This document shows positions 20,274-28,703 of a stretch of DNA of 64,000 bases, piece after piece. The position numbers were made by a program, and so were the translations under genes. Each line of letters opens with the position of its first letter. Positions within the stretch are counted from its first letter, which is position 1. The notes under the pieces were generated by a model. That model ran no database searches. It was not told the origin of the DNA and worked only from the letters and a program-made list of their open reading frames with translations. The stretch is from Allobogoriella deserti (GTDB lineage Bacteria > Actinomycetota > Actinomycetes > Actinomycetales > Actinomycetaceae), in the NCBI RefSeq assembly GCF_042680605.1, contig NZ_JBHUEE010000004.1, forward strand, positions 124,001 to 188,000, read 5' to 3'.

Positions 20274-22037
20274 TCACGGGATGTCGAGCAGGGCGAGCTC
20301 GTCGAGTCCCACGCCGGCGATCTCCTCGCCCACGGGCACGGTGTAGATGCCGTACGGCTGCCGCAGCACGTGCCGTTCTCTGCCGTCGGAGAGGGAGAGC
20401 AGGCGGAACTCGAAGGTGCCGGCGAGGAGGTCGTCCTCGCGGACGATGGGTGCGTCGACGTTGTCCACCTCACGGTTGAACCAGGCCAACTCGTCGCTTC
20501 CCGGCGTCAGCAGCGCCAGTCCGTTCTCACCGGAGATGAATGTGTGCCCCTTCGAGGTCGACACGCTCGGTTCGATGGTCTGCCCGAAGGCCGAACCGGT
20601 GCCCAGGTCGGCGAACGGGCCGTTGACGTGCCCGGTCCCGCGGTCGACGGAGAACACGCGGCCGTCCTCGTCGGCGAAGACCGGACGGGTGACGTCGGTC
20701 GCTGCGCCGCCGTCCGTGCCCGGGAACAGCAGCCGGATCCGCTCGACTCGATGGAGCTCGTCGAGGCTGTAGGAGTAGGCGACCGCACCGTCCGGTTCGT
20801 TGCACCAGAGGCGTTCGCCGTCGTCGACCAGCCGAGAGCACCACGGGAGCCCGAGCAGCTCGCCGCTCGCCGGGTCGACGAACGCCGTCGCCATCCCTGC
20901 CCAGATCGCGACCGTCCGGCCGCGCGGGCCGACGTCACGGAAGCGGGTGCGGTCCATGATCGGGCCGTCGCGCTCCACCCCCGGCCCGGGGCGACCGATG
21001 ATGCGGTCGTCGGAGAACAGATCGTCATGGTGCTCACGGCCGGCCAGGTCCAGGCTCCACCGGGGCTCCAGCTGTGCTGTGAATCCGGAGACGACGGCGT
21101 GCGGGGACGGTTCGCGTTCCTCCAGCACCATGAGTGTCTCCCCGGCCACGTGCACGGCGCTGGCCCATGCCTCCACATCGGCGGTGCGGGCGTCCTGGCC
21201 GGTGGCAGGGTCGAGGAGGTGCAGGCGCCACCGGGTCCCGAGGTCCGTGGCCCTGTCCCGCTGCAGGGCGGAGGCGCAGAAGACGAGGCCGTCCGGCAAC
21301 GGGTCGGGTGCGCACAGGCCGCCGTCGAGCTCGCGACGCCAGACCTCCTCACCGGATTCCGGGTCGAGGCCGTGCAGGGCGATGTCGCCGCCGGCCTCGT
21401 CGCCGGTCATGGCGAGCCAGGCCGGACCGGCGTCGACGAGGTAGTTGCCGTCGAACGAGCCGTCGAGTTCGCCGACGAAGTCCGGTTCGTCCAGCTCGGG
21501 CCGCAGGTCAGCGTCCTGGACCACCCAGGTGGCGCCGACGTCGTTCGGGCGGGCGGTGTCATCGGGTGTCGCGCCCGAGTCCGACCGGCTCTCACCTCCG
21601 TCGGAGAGTGCGGAGACGGCACGCACCAGAAGCAGCACGACGACGACGGCGCCGATCACCAACGCGCGCCGCCGGAGTCGGCTCCGCGTCCGGGTCCAGG
21701 GGTTCCGAGGTGGCACGGGCGAGGAGGACGGCCCGGTGGCCCGCGGCGAGTCCAGGCGCTCGGCCGCCCGCGGCGGCGGGGGCTGCGGTCCGGCACCGGG
21801 CTGCCCTTCCTGGTTCGTTTCCGCCTGGTACGGCGGACCCGCCGTCGCCGCTGAAGGGTCCGGCCAGGCATGACCCGCCTCGCTCTCGTGAGGACCACCG
21901 TGGTGCCGACGACCGGCCCGGTCGTCCCTCAGCCGCCGGACGAGCCGGCCGTACGGGTTGCTTCGCCGGCCGCTACCCGGCCTCGGTGCCGCCCCGTAGT
22001 CGCCATACGGCTCCTTGTCGCCGCGATCACGCACCAC
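20274..22037 (-). CDS. Membrane-anchored PQQ-like beta-propeller protein, function unknown
   Basis: A 587-aa protein that I do not recognise by name. Residues 1-120 are low-complexity, Pro/Arg/Gly-rich and probably disordered in the cytoplasm. A single membrane segment spans about 125-144 (IGAVVVVLLLVRAV). The remaining 440 residues look extracellular, with repeated WD/PQQ-like strands such as LHGLDPESGEEVWRREL and LHLLDPATGQDARTADV, the alternation of a beta-propeller. This suggests a surface sensor or assembly factor, which is inference. The start is GTG at 22037 (or the adjacent GTG at 22034) behind AAAGGGGGAC. It lies upstream of rpsA on the same strand and diverges from the methyltransferase over 57 bases. 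Confidence 0.6.
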   Translation of the reverse strand: MVRDRGDKEPYGDYGAAPRPGSGRRSNPYGRLVRRLRDDRAGRRHHGGPHESEAGHAWPDPSAATAGPPYQAETNQEGQPGAGPQPPPPRAAERLDSPRATGPSSSPVPPRNPWTRTRSRLRRRALVIGAVVVVLLLVRAVSALSDGGESRSDSGATPDDTARPNDVGATWVVQDADLRPELDEPDFVGELDGSFDGNYLVDAGPAWLAMTGDEAGGDIALHGLDPESGEEVWRRELDGGLCAPDPLPDGLVFCASALQRDRATDLGTRWRLHLLDPATGQDARTADVEAWASAVHVAGETLMVLEEREPSPHAVVSGFTAQLEPRWSLDLAGREHHDDLFSDDRIIGRPGPGVERDGPIMDRTRFRDVGPRGRTVAIWAGMATAFVDPASGELLGLPWCSRLVDDGERLWCNEPDGAVAYSYSLDELHRVERIRLLFPGTDGGAATDVTRPVFADEDGRVFSVDRGTGHVNGPFADLGTGSAFGQTIEPSVSTSKGHTFISGENGLALLTPGSDELAWFNREVDNVDAPIVREDDLLAGTFEFRLLSLSDGRERHVLRQPYGIYTVPVGEEIAGVGLDELALLDIP

Positions 22038-22094
22038 GTCCCCCTTTCGGCAGCAAGGTACCCGGTGCCGGCGTGTGCCGAGGACACTGGTCAC

Positions 22095-22961
22095 GTGACT
22101 GAGAACGACGACACACTCTCCGCCGTCGACGACACCGCAGAGTCCGGCGAGCCGACAGCACCGGTATCGGCCGGCTATGAACGTGTCGACGGCGAGGCCG
22201 CGGCGGAGGCCAACGCCCGCTGGTGGACCGCGGCGTCCGAGTCGTACCTGGCCGAGCACGGCGGCTTCCTCGGCGCGGCCGACTTCTGCTGGTCGCCGGA
22301 AGGAGTGCGCGAGGCCGATGTCGCGCTCCTCGGCCCACTGGAGGCGTTGCGGGCTTCGCGGGTCCTCGAGATCGGCTGTGGTGCGGCGCAGTGCGCCCGG
22401 TGGCTGGCGGCGCGCGGGGTCGACGTCCTGGCCAGTGACGCCTCCGCCGGGATGCTGGAGCGTGCCGCAGAGTTGGACGCAGCAACCGGAACGGCCGTGC
22501 CGCGGGTGCTGGCGGACGCCCGGCACCTGCCCTTCGACGACGGGGTCTTCGACGTGGCGTTCACCGCGTTCGGGGCGCTGCCCTTCGTCCCCGACGCCGG
22601 GGCCGTGCACCGGGAGGTGGCGCGGATCCTCCGGCCGGGTGGGCGCTGGGTCTTCTCGGTGACCCACCCGATGCGGTGGGCGTTCCCGGACGATCCGACG
22701 GAGCGTGGCCTGACGGTCAGCCGGTCCTACTTCGACCGGACCCCGTACGTCGAACGCGATCGTTCCGGGGCTCCCCTCTACGCCGAGTTCCACCGCACCC
22801 TCGGGGACCACGTGCGCGACGTCGTCTCGGCGGGCCTGGTGCTCGAGGACCTCGTCGAACCCGAGTGGCCCGATGATCTTCAGCAGGTCTGGGGCGGCTG
22901 GGGGCCGGAACGGGGTCGCCTCCTGCCGGGGACCGCCATCTTCGTGACCCAGAGGCCCTGA
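22095..22961 (+). CDS. Class I SAM-dependent methyltransferase
   Basis: A 288-aa methyltransferase. Motif I, VLEIGCGAAQCARWLAARG, lies near residues 90-108, followed by the acidic LASDASAGML ribose-binding strand, ADARHLPFDDGVFDVAF and the RILRPGGRWVFSVTHP segment. This is the UbiE/type 11 fold; the acceptor is unknown. I start it at the GTG at 22095 (VTENDD), since the long upstream in-frame extension has no similarity. Its stop overlaps the start of the flavin-fold gene by one base (TGATG), so the two are coupled. Confidence 0.85.
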   Translation: MTENDDTLSAVDDTAESGEPTAPVSAGYERVDGEAAAEANARWWTAASESYLAEHGGFLGAADFCWSPEGVREADVALLGPLEALRASRVLEIGCGAAQCARWLAARGVDVLASDASAGMLERAAELDAATGTAVPRVLADARHLPFDDGVFDVAFTAFGALPFVPDAGAVHREVARILRPGGRWVFSVTHPMRWAFPDDPTERGLTVSRSYFDRTPYVERDRSGAPLYAEFHRTLGDHVRDVVSAGLVLEDLVEPEWPDDLQQVWGGWGPERGRLLPGTAIFVTQRP

Positions 22962-23428
22962 TGGCGCGGCTCGAGAGCGACGCCTGCCGGAACAGTTTCG
23001 CCGCGGCCCGGATCGCCCATCTGGCGACGGCGGACGAGGGCGGTCAGCCGCACGTGGTGCCGGTGACGTTCGCTGTCCTCCCCGACGCCGCCGCACCCAC
23101 CGGTGCGGCGGTCGTCGTCGCGGTGGACCACAAACCCAAGACGACGACGCGGCTGCGCCGGCTGCGCAACCTCACCGAGAACCCCCGCGCGGCCCTCCTC
23201 GTCGACCACTACGAAGACGACTGGACGCGGCTGTGGTGGGTGCGGGCCGACGTCGACGGTGCCGAGGTCCGACCACTCGCCGAACAGGACACCCCGGCCG
23301 GCGTGCGCGGCGTCTCAGCGCTCGATGCACTGGTGGCCAAGTACCCGGCCTACGCCGAACACCAGCCGGACGGCCCGCTGCTCCACCTGCCGGTCGCTCG
23401 CTGGTCGGGCTGGACGGCCGGCGCCTGA
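22961..23428 (+). CDS. PPOX-class F420-dependent oxidoreductase-like protein
   Basis: A 155-aa split beta-barrel protein of the pyridoxamine-5'-phosphate-oxidase-like class, resembling the actinobacterial TIGR03668 family thought to use coenzyme F420. Features are FAAARIAHLATADEGGQPHVVPVTFA, the AVDHKPKTTTRLRRLRNLTENPRAALLVDHYEDDW block and WWVRADV. It probably reduces a small substrate or binds a flavin/deazaflavin; no substrate is known. It is translationally coupled to the upstream methyltransferase. Downstream lies an 89-bp repeat array. Confidence 0.8.
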   Translation: MARLESDACRNSFAAARIAHLATADEGGQPHVVPVTFAVLPDAAAPTGAAVVVAVDHKPKTTTRLRRLRNLTENPRAALLVDHYEDDWTRLWWVRADVDGAEVRPLAEQDTPAGVRGVSALDALVAKYPAYAEHQPDGPLLHLPVARWSGWTAGA

Positions 23429-23445
23429 CCTCCCTGGCTGCTCCC

Positions 23446-23648
23446 CGCCTCGGGCTCGTCAGTGGGCCGCATTGAACTGGCCCACCTCCTCACCCTCCGG
23501 CTCCGGCAGCCACTCCTCCCTCACGGCCGCACTCCGCCTCGGGCTCGTCAGTGGGCCGCATTGAACTGGCCCACCTCCTCACCCTCCGGCTCCGGCAGCC
23601 ACTCCTCCCTCACGGCCGCACTCCGCCTCGGGCTCGTCAGTGGGCCGC
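23446..23648. repeat. 89-bp tandem repeat, two full copies plus a partial third ending in polA
   Basis: Units begin CGCCTCGGGCTCGTCAGTGG at 23446, 23535 and 23624. The third runs into the polA 3' end, so the polA stop codon (TCA on the plus strand, 23637-23639) and its last codons are part of the repeat unit. Read on the polA strand each unit contains CACTGACGAGCCCGAGGCGG, which resembles the pcaF repeat core (TGACGAGC-CGAG, then GGAGTGCG). The array separates the convergent flavin-fold gene from polA. Nothing in it looks coding. Confidence 0.9.
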
Positions 23649-26351
23649 GTCGCGCCAGGAGCGGCCGGTGCCCACCGAGACGTCCAACGGGACCGACAGT
23701 TCCGCCGCGGCGCCCATCTCCCGGCGGACCAGTTGCTCGACCTGCTCGGCCTCCCCCGGCGCCACCTCGAGGACGAGCTCGTCGTGGACCTGCAGCAGCA
23801 TCCGGGACCGGAGGCCCGACTCGTCAAGCGCCCGGGCGGTGCCGATCATCGCCATCTTGATGATGTCCGCCGCCGATCCCTGGATGGGGGCGTTGAGGGC
23901 CATCCGTTCGGCCATGTCGCGACGTTGCCGGTTGTCGCTGGTCAGGTCGGGCAGGTAGCGGCGCCGGCCCATGATCGTTTCTGTGTACCCGGTGCGCCGG
24001 GCGTGCGCGACGATTCCCGTGAGGTAGTCCCGCACGCCGCCGAACCGCTCGAAATAGGTGTCCATCAGCTCGCGCGCTTCCTCCCGAGCGATGCCCAGCT
24101 GACGCGAGAGACCGAACGCGCTGAGGCCGTACGCGAGCCCGTAGCTCATGGCCTTGATCTTGCTGCGCTGGGCGGGCGTGATCTCCTCGGTCTCGAACAC
24201 GCTGGAGGCGACGTAGGAGTGCAGGTCCTCGCCGGAGTTGAAGGCGTCGATCAGGCCCTCGTCCCCGGACAGGTGCGCCATGATCCGCATCTCGATCTGC
24301 GAATAGTCGGCGGTCATCAGCGCCTCGTACCCGTCCCCGACCACGAATCCCTCCCGCAGCCGCAACCCGTCGGCCGTGCGAACGGGGATGTTCTGCAGGT
24401 TCGGGTCCGTCGAGGACAGCCGACCGGTGGCGGCGATCGTCTGGTGGAACGTCGTATGGATCCGGCCGTCGGCCGAGATCGACTTCAGCAGACCCTCGGC
24501 GGTCTGCCGCAGCCGAATCTGGTCACGGTGCGCCAGCAGATGCTCGAGGAACGGGTGCTCGGTCTTGGCATAGAGATCGGCGAGCGCGTCGGCGTCCGTG
24601 GTGTAGCCGGTCTTGGTCTTCTTCGTCTTCGGCATGTCCAGCTCGTCGAAGAGCACCTCCTGGAGCTGCTTCGGGCTGGAGAGGTTCACCTCGTGGCCGA
24701 TGGCGTCGTATGCGGCGGCCGCATGCCGCTCCACCGCGTTGTCGAAACCCGCACGCAGGTCCTCGAGGTTGGCGACGTCGGCGCAGATTCCGGTCTGTTC
24801 CATCCGCCGCAGGACGGTGAGTACGGGCAGCTCGACCTCCTCCAGCAGCCGCCGTCCACCGCGGCGCTCGAGCTCTTCGCCGAGGACGTCGGTGAGCTGG
24901 ACGACGGCGGACGCGCGAAGCGCCGCGGGCCGGTCGGCTCCGGCGGCGTCGTCGAGGGCGAGCACGGCCTGCCCGTCGGGTTCAGCCTCCTCCAGTTCGC
25001 GCCGGAGGTACCGCACCGACAGGTCCGCCAGCGCGTAACGCCGGTTGTCCGGGTGGATGAGGTACCCGGCCAGTGCGGTGTCGAAGACGACGCCACCGAG
25101 ATCGAGCCCGCGACCGCGCAACTCGTGCCAGGCCGTCTTCGCCTCGTGCACGGCCTTGGGCCGGTCCGCATCGGCGAGCCATGCGGCAAGTGCAGCCTCG
25201 TCCTCCGGTCCGACGTCGGCCATGTCGACCGTGACTGCGGCTCCGGTCGCCGTCGCCAGTGCCAACGACCACGCGTCTCCGGCCCCCTGGGCGTAGCTGC
25301 CGGTGACGTCGAGGCCCACCGTGGTGCCCGCACCGGCGTGCACCTCGAGCCACGGCCCGAGACCGTCGGTGAGGTCGCCGACGGCGTGCAGGTCGAGGTC
25401 GAGGCCCGGCGTCGGTTCCTGGGGCACCGTGTCCGGCAGCGTGGCGAAGAGACGGTCGCGCAACACGTCGAACTCGAGGGCGTCGAACAGCTGGTGCACC
25501 GCTTCGCGGTCGACCGGTCGCCGTTCCAGCTCGCCGACACCGAGCGGGAGATCGACGTCGATCATGAGCTGGTTGAGCTGGCGGTTGCGGATGACCTGGT
25601 CGAGATGGTCCCGCAGGCTCTGACCCGCCTTGCCGGTGATCCGGTCCGCGTTGGCGATGACGTTGTCCAGTCCGTCGTACTGGTTGACCCATTTCGCGGC
25701 GGTCTTCGGGCCGACACCGGGCACACCGGGCAGGTTGTCGCTCGTCTCCCCCACCAGCGCGGCAAGGTCCGGGTAACGCGCCGGCGGCAGGGCATACTTC
25801 TCGAGCACTGCGGTCGGCGTCATGCGGGTGAGCGTGGAGACGCCGCGGATCGGATACAGCACGGTGACGTCGTCGTCGACCAGCTGGAACGTGTCCCGGT
25901 CGCCCGAGATCAGCAGGACCTCCATCCCCTGCTTCGCCGCGGCGACGGCCAACGTGGCGAGGATGTCGTCCGCCTCGAACCCCTCCTTCTCGAGGATCGG
26001 GACGTTCATCGCCGCCATCACCTCGTGGATGAGATCGATCTGCCCGGCGAACGGCTCCGGCGCGGCGTCGCGGTTGGCCTTGTACTCGGCGTACTGCTCG
26101 GTGCGGAACGTCCCGCCGGCCATGTCGAACGCGACGGCGAGATGGGTCGGCTGCTCCTCGTCCAGGAGCTTGATGAGCATCGAGAGGAAGCCGTACACGG
26201 CATTGGTGTGCTGACCCGTGGTCGTCGAGAAGTTCTCCACCGGCAGCGCGTAGTAGGCGCGGAACGCCATCGAGTGTCCGTCGACGAGAAGCAGGCGAGG
26301 GCGGTCCGGCGACGTCCCCGTGGTGCCCGGGATGGTGCTCGTTTCACTCAC
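23637..26351 (-). CDS. polA: DNA polymerase I
   Basis: PolA removes RNA primers and fills gaps during Okazaki-fragment processing and repair. The 904-aa protein has an N-terminal 5'-3' nuclease domain (LLLVDGHSMAFRAYYAL; EGFEADDILATLA; SGDRDTFQLVDD), a middle domain lacking the DxE motif of a working 3'-5' exonuclease, and a family-A polymerase domain with DYSQIEMRIMAHLSGD, KAMSYGLAYG and LLQVHDELVLEV. The degenerate proofreading domain is usual in actinobacteria. I start it at the GTG at 26351 (VSETST). TAGGGT seven bases before it implies a leaderless transcript. Its stop codon is part of an 89-bp repeat. Confidence 0.96.
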   Translation of the reverse strand: MSETSTIPGTTGTSPDRPRLLLVDGHSMAFRAYYALPVENFSTTTGQHTNAVYGFLSMLIKLLDEEQPTHLAVAFDMAGGTFRTEQYAEYKANRDAAPEPFAGQIDLIHEVMAAMNVPILEKEGFEADDILATLAVAAAKQGMEVLLISGDRDTFQLVDDDVTVLYPIRGVSTLTRMTPTAVLEKYALPPARYPDLAALVGETSDNLPGVPGVGPKTAAKWVNQYDGLDNVIANADRITGKAGQSLRDHLDQVIRNRQLNQLMIDVDLPLGVGELERRPVDREAVHQLFDALEFDVLRDRLFATLPDTVPQEPTPGLDLDLHAVGDLTDGLGPWLEVHAGAGTTVGLDVTGSYAQGAGDAWSLALATATGAAVTVDMADVGPEDEAALAAWLADADRPKAVHEAKTAWHELRGRGLDLGGVVFDTALAGYLIHPDNRRYALADLSVRYLRRELEEAEPDGQAVLALDDAAGADRPAALRASAVVQLTDVLGEELERRGGRRLLEEVELPVLTVLRRMEQTGICADVANLEDLRAGFDNAVERHAAAAYDAIGHEVNLSSPKQLQEVLFDELDMPKTKKTKTGYTTDADALADLYAKTEHPFLEHLLAHRDQIRLRQTAEGLLKSISADGRIHTTFHQTIAATGRLSSTDPNLQNIPVRTADGLRLREGFVVGDGYEALMTADYSQIEMRIMAHLSGDEGLIDAFNSGEDLHSYVASSVFETEEITPAQRSKIKAMSYGLAYGLSAFGLSRQLGIAREEARELMDTYFERFGGVRDYLTGIVAHARRTGYTETIMGRRRYLPDLTSDNRQRRDMAERMALNAPIQGSAADIIKMAMIGTARALDESGLRSRMLLQVHDELVLEVAPGEAEQVEQLVRREMGAAAELSVPLDVSVGTGRSWRDAAH

Positions 26352-26358
26352 GGATGTC

Positions 26359-26364
26359 ACCCTA
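26359..26364 (-). promoter_or_regulatory. polA -10 hexamer (leaderless)
   Basis: TAGGGT on the minus strand ends seven bases before the polA GTG. It lies in a gap of only 19 bases between the divergent polA and thioesterase start codons. Confidence 0.5.
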
Positions 26365-26370
26365 TGGCCC

Positions 26371-26808
26371 ATGACTGACGTGACGGGTCCTGCGTCGCAG
26401 ACCGACGACGTGCTGACCATGCTCGCCCAGGGCGCGGACGGCACGCTCGTCGCACGGCTGGGGATCGAGTTCCTCGAGGCGGGGCCGGAGTCCGTCGTGG
26501 CGCGAATGCCGGTGGCAGGAAACACGCAGTATCACGGCCTGCTGCACGGGGGTGCGACCGCCGCGCTCGCGGAGACGGTCGGGTCGGTCGCCGCCGGGGT
26601 CCACGCCGGCCGCGACCGGGTCGTCGTGGGCACCGAGCTCAACGCCACGCACCACCGCACGGCCCGGTCGGGACACGTGATCGCCCGGACGACGGCGCTG
26701 CATCAGGGCCGTCGGACCGCCACCTACGACATCACGGTCACCGACGACGCGGGCCGGCGGGTGTGCACCGCCCGACTGAGCTGCATGATCCTGGACCGGG
26801 ACGACTGA
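26371..26808 (+). CDS. Hotdog-fold thioesterase (PaaI/4HBT family)
   Basis: A 145-aa acyl-CoA thioesterase of the PaaI-like branch. The catalytic region NTQYHGLLHGGATAALAETVGS near residues 50-71 carries the HGG motif, and the C-terminal strand RTATYDITVTDDAGRRVCTARLSCMI is typical. The substrate is unknown. The ATG at 26371 is only 19 bases from the divergent polA GTG, so part of its promoter must lie within the polA 5' coding region. An imperfect hairpin (GACCTGC/GCAGGTC, 26807-26831) overlaps its stop codon and may act as a terminator toward the convergent acetyltransferase gene. Confidence 0.85.
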   Translation: MTDVTGPASQTDDVLTMLAQGADGTLVARLGIEFLEAGPESVVARMPVAGNTQYHGLLHGGATAALAETVGSVAAGVHAGRDRVVVGTELNATHHRTARSGHVIARTTALHQGRRTATYDITVTDDAGRRVCTARLSCMILDRDD

Positions 26809-26848
26809 CCTGCCGCTCGAGCCCGCAGGTCCTACGTGCTCGCGCCTG

Positions 26849-27415
26849 TCAGGCAAGGAGGGCGTTCAGCTGCGCCTCGGTCAGCGGCCGGTCCGCGTAG
26901 ACCAGCCGTACGGCCCGCGGGTCCGGGTTGCCCGCGTCGTGGCCGCGAAACACCTGGGTGAGGCCGAGACGCTCCGCCACAGCCCGGGAGGCGGTGTTGT
27001 GCTCCAGGAGGAACGCAGTCACCGGTGCCTCCGGCCGCACCTCGGCGGCGGCGTCCATGGCGGCCCGGGCGATCTCGAGCGCATACCCGCGCCGCTGCTG
27101 CTCCGGCACGAGCCGGTAGTAGAGGTTGAGCACCCCGGCGGGCCGGAGCCGCACGCCACCGATACCGACGAACGTGCCGTCCGGCAGGCGGGCCACCCAG
27201 TAGCCCAGCCCGGCCGCCCAGTCCTCGCGGTACTCGGCGAGGTCACGGGCCGTCCTGGCCGTGGTCGTGTGCCGCCCGGACGGCAGGTGCTCCCAGACCC
27301 TGGGGTCGCTGTGCAGCGCGTACAGCTCGTCGAGGTCGGTCTCCTCGGCCGCCGTGAGCACCAGGCGTTCGGTGCGACGCCGATGCGGCGTTCCGGCCCC
27401 ATGGGAGAGCGCCAC
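26849..27415 (-). CDS. GNAT family N-acetyltransferase
   Basis: A 188-aa GNAT-fold protein of the RimJ/RimL-like (acetyltransf_3) type. The N-terminal TERLVLTAAEETDLDELYALHSDP, the EQQRRGYALEIARAAMD acetyl-CoA pyrophosphate loop and the HNTASRAVAERLGL segment are family features. It transfers an acetyl group from acetyl-CoA to an unknown amine. The GTG start at 27415 is assumed; there is no strong ribosome site. It follows pdtaR by nine bases on the same strand and is probably co-transcribed. Confidence 0.8.
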   Translation of the reverse strand: MALSHGAGTPHRRRTERLVLTAAEETDLDELYALHSDPRVWEHLPSGRHTTTARTARDLAEYREDWAAGLGYWVARLPDGTFVGIGGVRLRPAGVLNLYYRLVPEQQRRGYALEIARAAMDAAAEVRPEAPVTAFLLEHNTASRAVAERLGLTQVFRGHDAGNPDPRAVRLVYADRPLTEAQLNALLA

Positions 27416-27424
27416 AGCCGAGCG

Positions 27425-28117
27425 CTACTTCTTCGCGCCGACCTGTTCGATGACGGCGTCGGCGACCTCGCGCATGGTCAGCCTCCGGTCCATCGAGGTC
27501 TTCTGGATCCACCTGAAGGCCTCGGGCTCGCTCAGGCCCATCTTGGTCATGAGCAGACCCTTGGCGCGGTCCACGCGCTTGCGCGTCTCGAACTGCTCGG
27601 CCAGCGAGGCCACCTCGGACTCGAGGGAAGTGATCTCGTCGTGCCGGGAGATGGCGATCTCTACGGCCGGGAGCAGGTCCGCCGGCGTGAAGGGCTTGAC
27701 GACGTACGCCATGGCGCCCGCGTCCCGGGCCCGCTCGACAAGCTCCTTCTGCGAGAAGGCGGTGAGCATGACGACGGCGCAGGTCCGGTTGCCGATGATG
27801 CGCTCGGCCGCGGTGATGCCGTCCATGACGGGCATCTTCACGTCCATGACGACGACGTCCGGTTCGAGCTCCTCGGCGAGCGAGATGGCCTGCTCGCCGT
27901 TGGCGGCCTCGCCGACGACCTCGAAGCCGGCGTCGGTCAGCGACTCGACGATGTCCAGGCGGATCAACGTCTCGTCCTCGGCGACGACGACACGTCGCTT
28001 CGTCCCGGCGTCCTCCTCGTCGGCGGCGCCGGCCTCGGGGCCGGGCAGCTCGATCGTGCCGGTGGTCTCCTCGTCCGCTTCGGCGCTGGGAGCGGCGTCG
28101 TTCTCGTTCGTGGTCAC
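27425..28117 (-). CDS. pdtaR: ANTAR-domain response regulator, PdtaR-like
   Basis: A two-component response regulator whose output is RNA binding: ANTAR domains recognise paired hexaloop hairpins and prevent early termination. The 230-aa protein has an acidic, disordered stretch of about 40 residues, a receiver domain with Asp92 (VVVMDVKMPVMDG), Thr119 and Lys141 (VVKPF), then an ANTAR domain near residues 168-225 (QFETRKRVDRAKGLLM; SEPEAFRWIQKTSMDRR). It corresponds to M. tuberculosis Rv1626, partner of the kinase PdtaS, which is not in this window. TAGGCT seven bases before the GTG suggests a leaderless start. Confidence 0.9.
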   Translation of the reverse strand: MTTNENDAAPSAEADEETTGTIELPGPEAGAADEEDAGTKRRVVVAEDETLIRLDIVESLTDAGFEVVGEAANGEQAISLAEELEPDVVVMDVKMPVMDGITAAERIIGNRTCAVVMLTAFSQKELVERARDAGAMAYVVKPFTPADLLPAVEIAISRHDEITSLESEVASLAEQFETRKRVDRAKGLLMTKMGLSEPEAFRWIQKTSMDRRLTMREVADAVIEQVGAKK

Positions 28118-28124
28118 GAGCGCA

Positions 28125-28130
28125 AGCCTA
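28125..28130 (-). promoter_or_regulatory. pdtaR -10 hexamer (leaderless)
   Basis: TAGGCT, within TATAGGCT on the minus strand, ends seven bases before the pdtaR GTG. No Shine-Dalgarno sequence is present. Confidence 0.55.
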
Positions 28131-28266
28131 TAGCGGCGCCAGGGCATGACGACACCGCGGAACCGGCGACGTGACAGCACTCACGCGACAACGTCCCCGC
28201 CTGGGCGCCCGCTGTACCGTGGCGCTCGCCGACCGTGCGACAGCGGGCACGGTTCACCATCGTCAC

Positions 28267-28310
28267 AGGAGGGCTTCGTGGCCACGCTGCTGGCCCCGCT
28301 GGCGCAGGCG
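28267..28310 (+). pseudogene. Possible 5' remnant of a lost gene
   Basis: AGGAGGGCTTC followed by a GTG at 28278 has the look of a strong ribosome site and start. The codons after it (Val-Ala-Thr-Leu-Leu-Ala-Pro-Leu-Ala-Gln-Ala) are signal-peptide-like for eleven residues, then run antisense into the 3' end of the VOC gene at 28311. This would fit a gene cut off when the VOC gene arrived. The evidence is slight, and chance is a fair alternative. Confidence 0.2.
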
Positions 28311-28703
28311 TCACGCCTGGACGACGCAGAACTCGTTACCTTCAGGATCCCGGAGGACGACGAGTCCGTCCTCCGGCGACGGCGGGTAAAACGGGACGGC
28401 GCCGAGATCGATGAGACGCTGCACCTCGGCGGCCACGTCCCTCGTCGACAGGTCGAGGTGGACGCGGTTCTTGACGGTCTTGGACTCAGGAACCGCCTGG
28501 AACCACAACCGAGGGCTGCCCACCGGGCCCTCGACTAGGACCGACGGATCCTCCTCCGGGCCGTCGAGCCCCATTGCCCGTAGCCGCGCGAGCTCGTCAT
28601 CGTCGTAGGCAGCCACCGTGTAACCGTCGAGGGCCTGTGCCCAGAAGCGGGCGAGCGAGGCGGCGTGCCGGCAGTCAAAGACGACATCTCGGATCGCGGC
28701 CAT
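28311..28703 (-). CDS. VOC family protein (glyoxalase-like)
   Basis: A 130-aa vicinal-oxygen-chelate fold protein of the Glyoxalase_6-like type common in actinobacteria. Two beta-alpha-beta-beta-beta modules are visible: IRDVVFDCRHAASLARFWAQAL at the N-terminus and RVHLDLSTRDVAAEVQRLIDLGA with VLRDPEGNEFCVV at the end. The function of this branch is unknown. The ATG at 28703 has GGAGGAG eight bases upstream, unlike the leaderless neighbours; an upstream extension in frame is not supported. The gene sits on the 3' side of tRNA-Leu next to sequence of lower GC. Confidence 0.8.
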   Translation of the reverse strand: MAAIRDVVFDCRHAASLARFWAQALDGYTVAAYDDDELARLRAMGLDGPEEDPSVLVEGPVGSPRLWFQAVPESKTVKNRVHLDLSTRDVAAEVQRLIDLGAVPFYPPSPEDGLVVLRDPEGNEFCVVQA

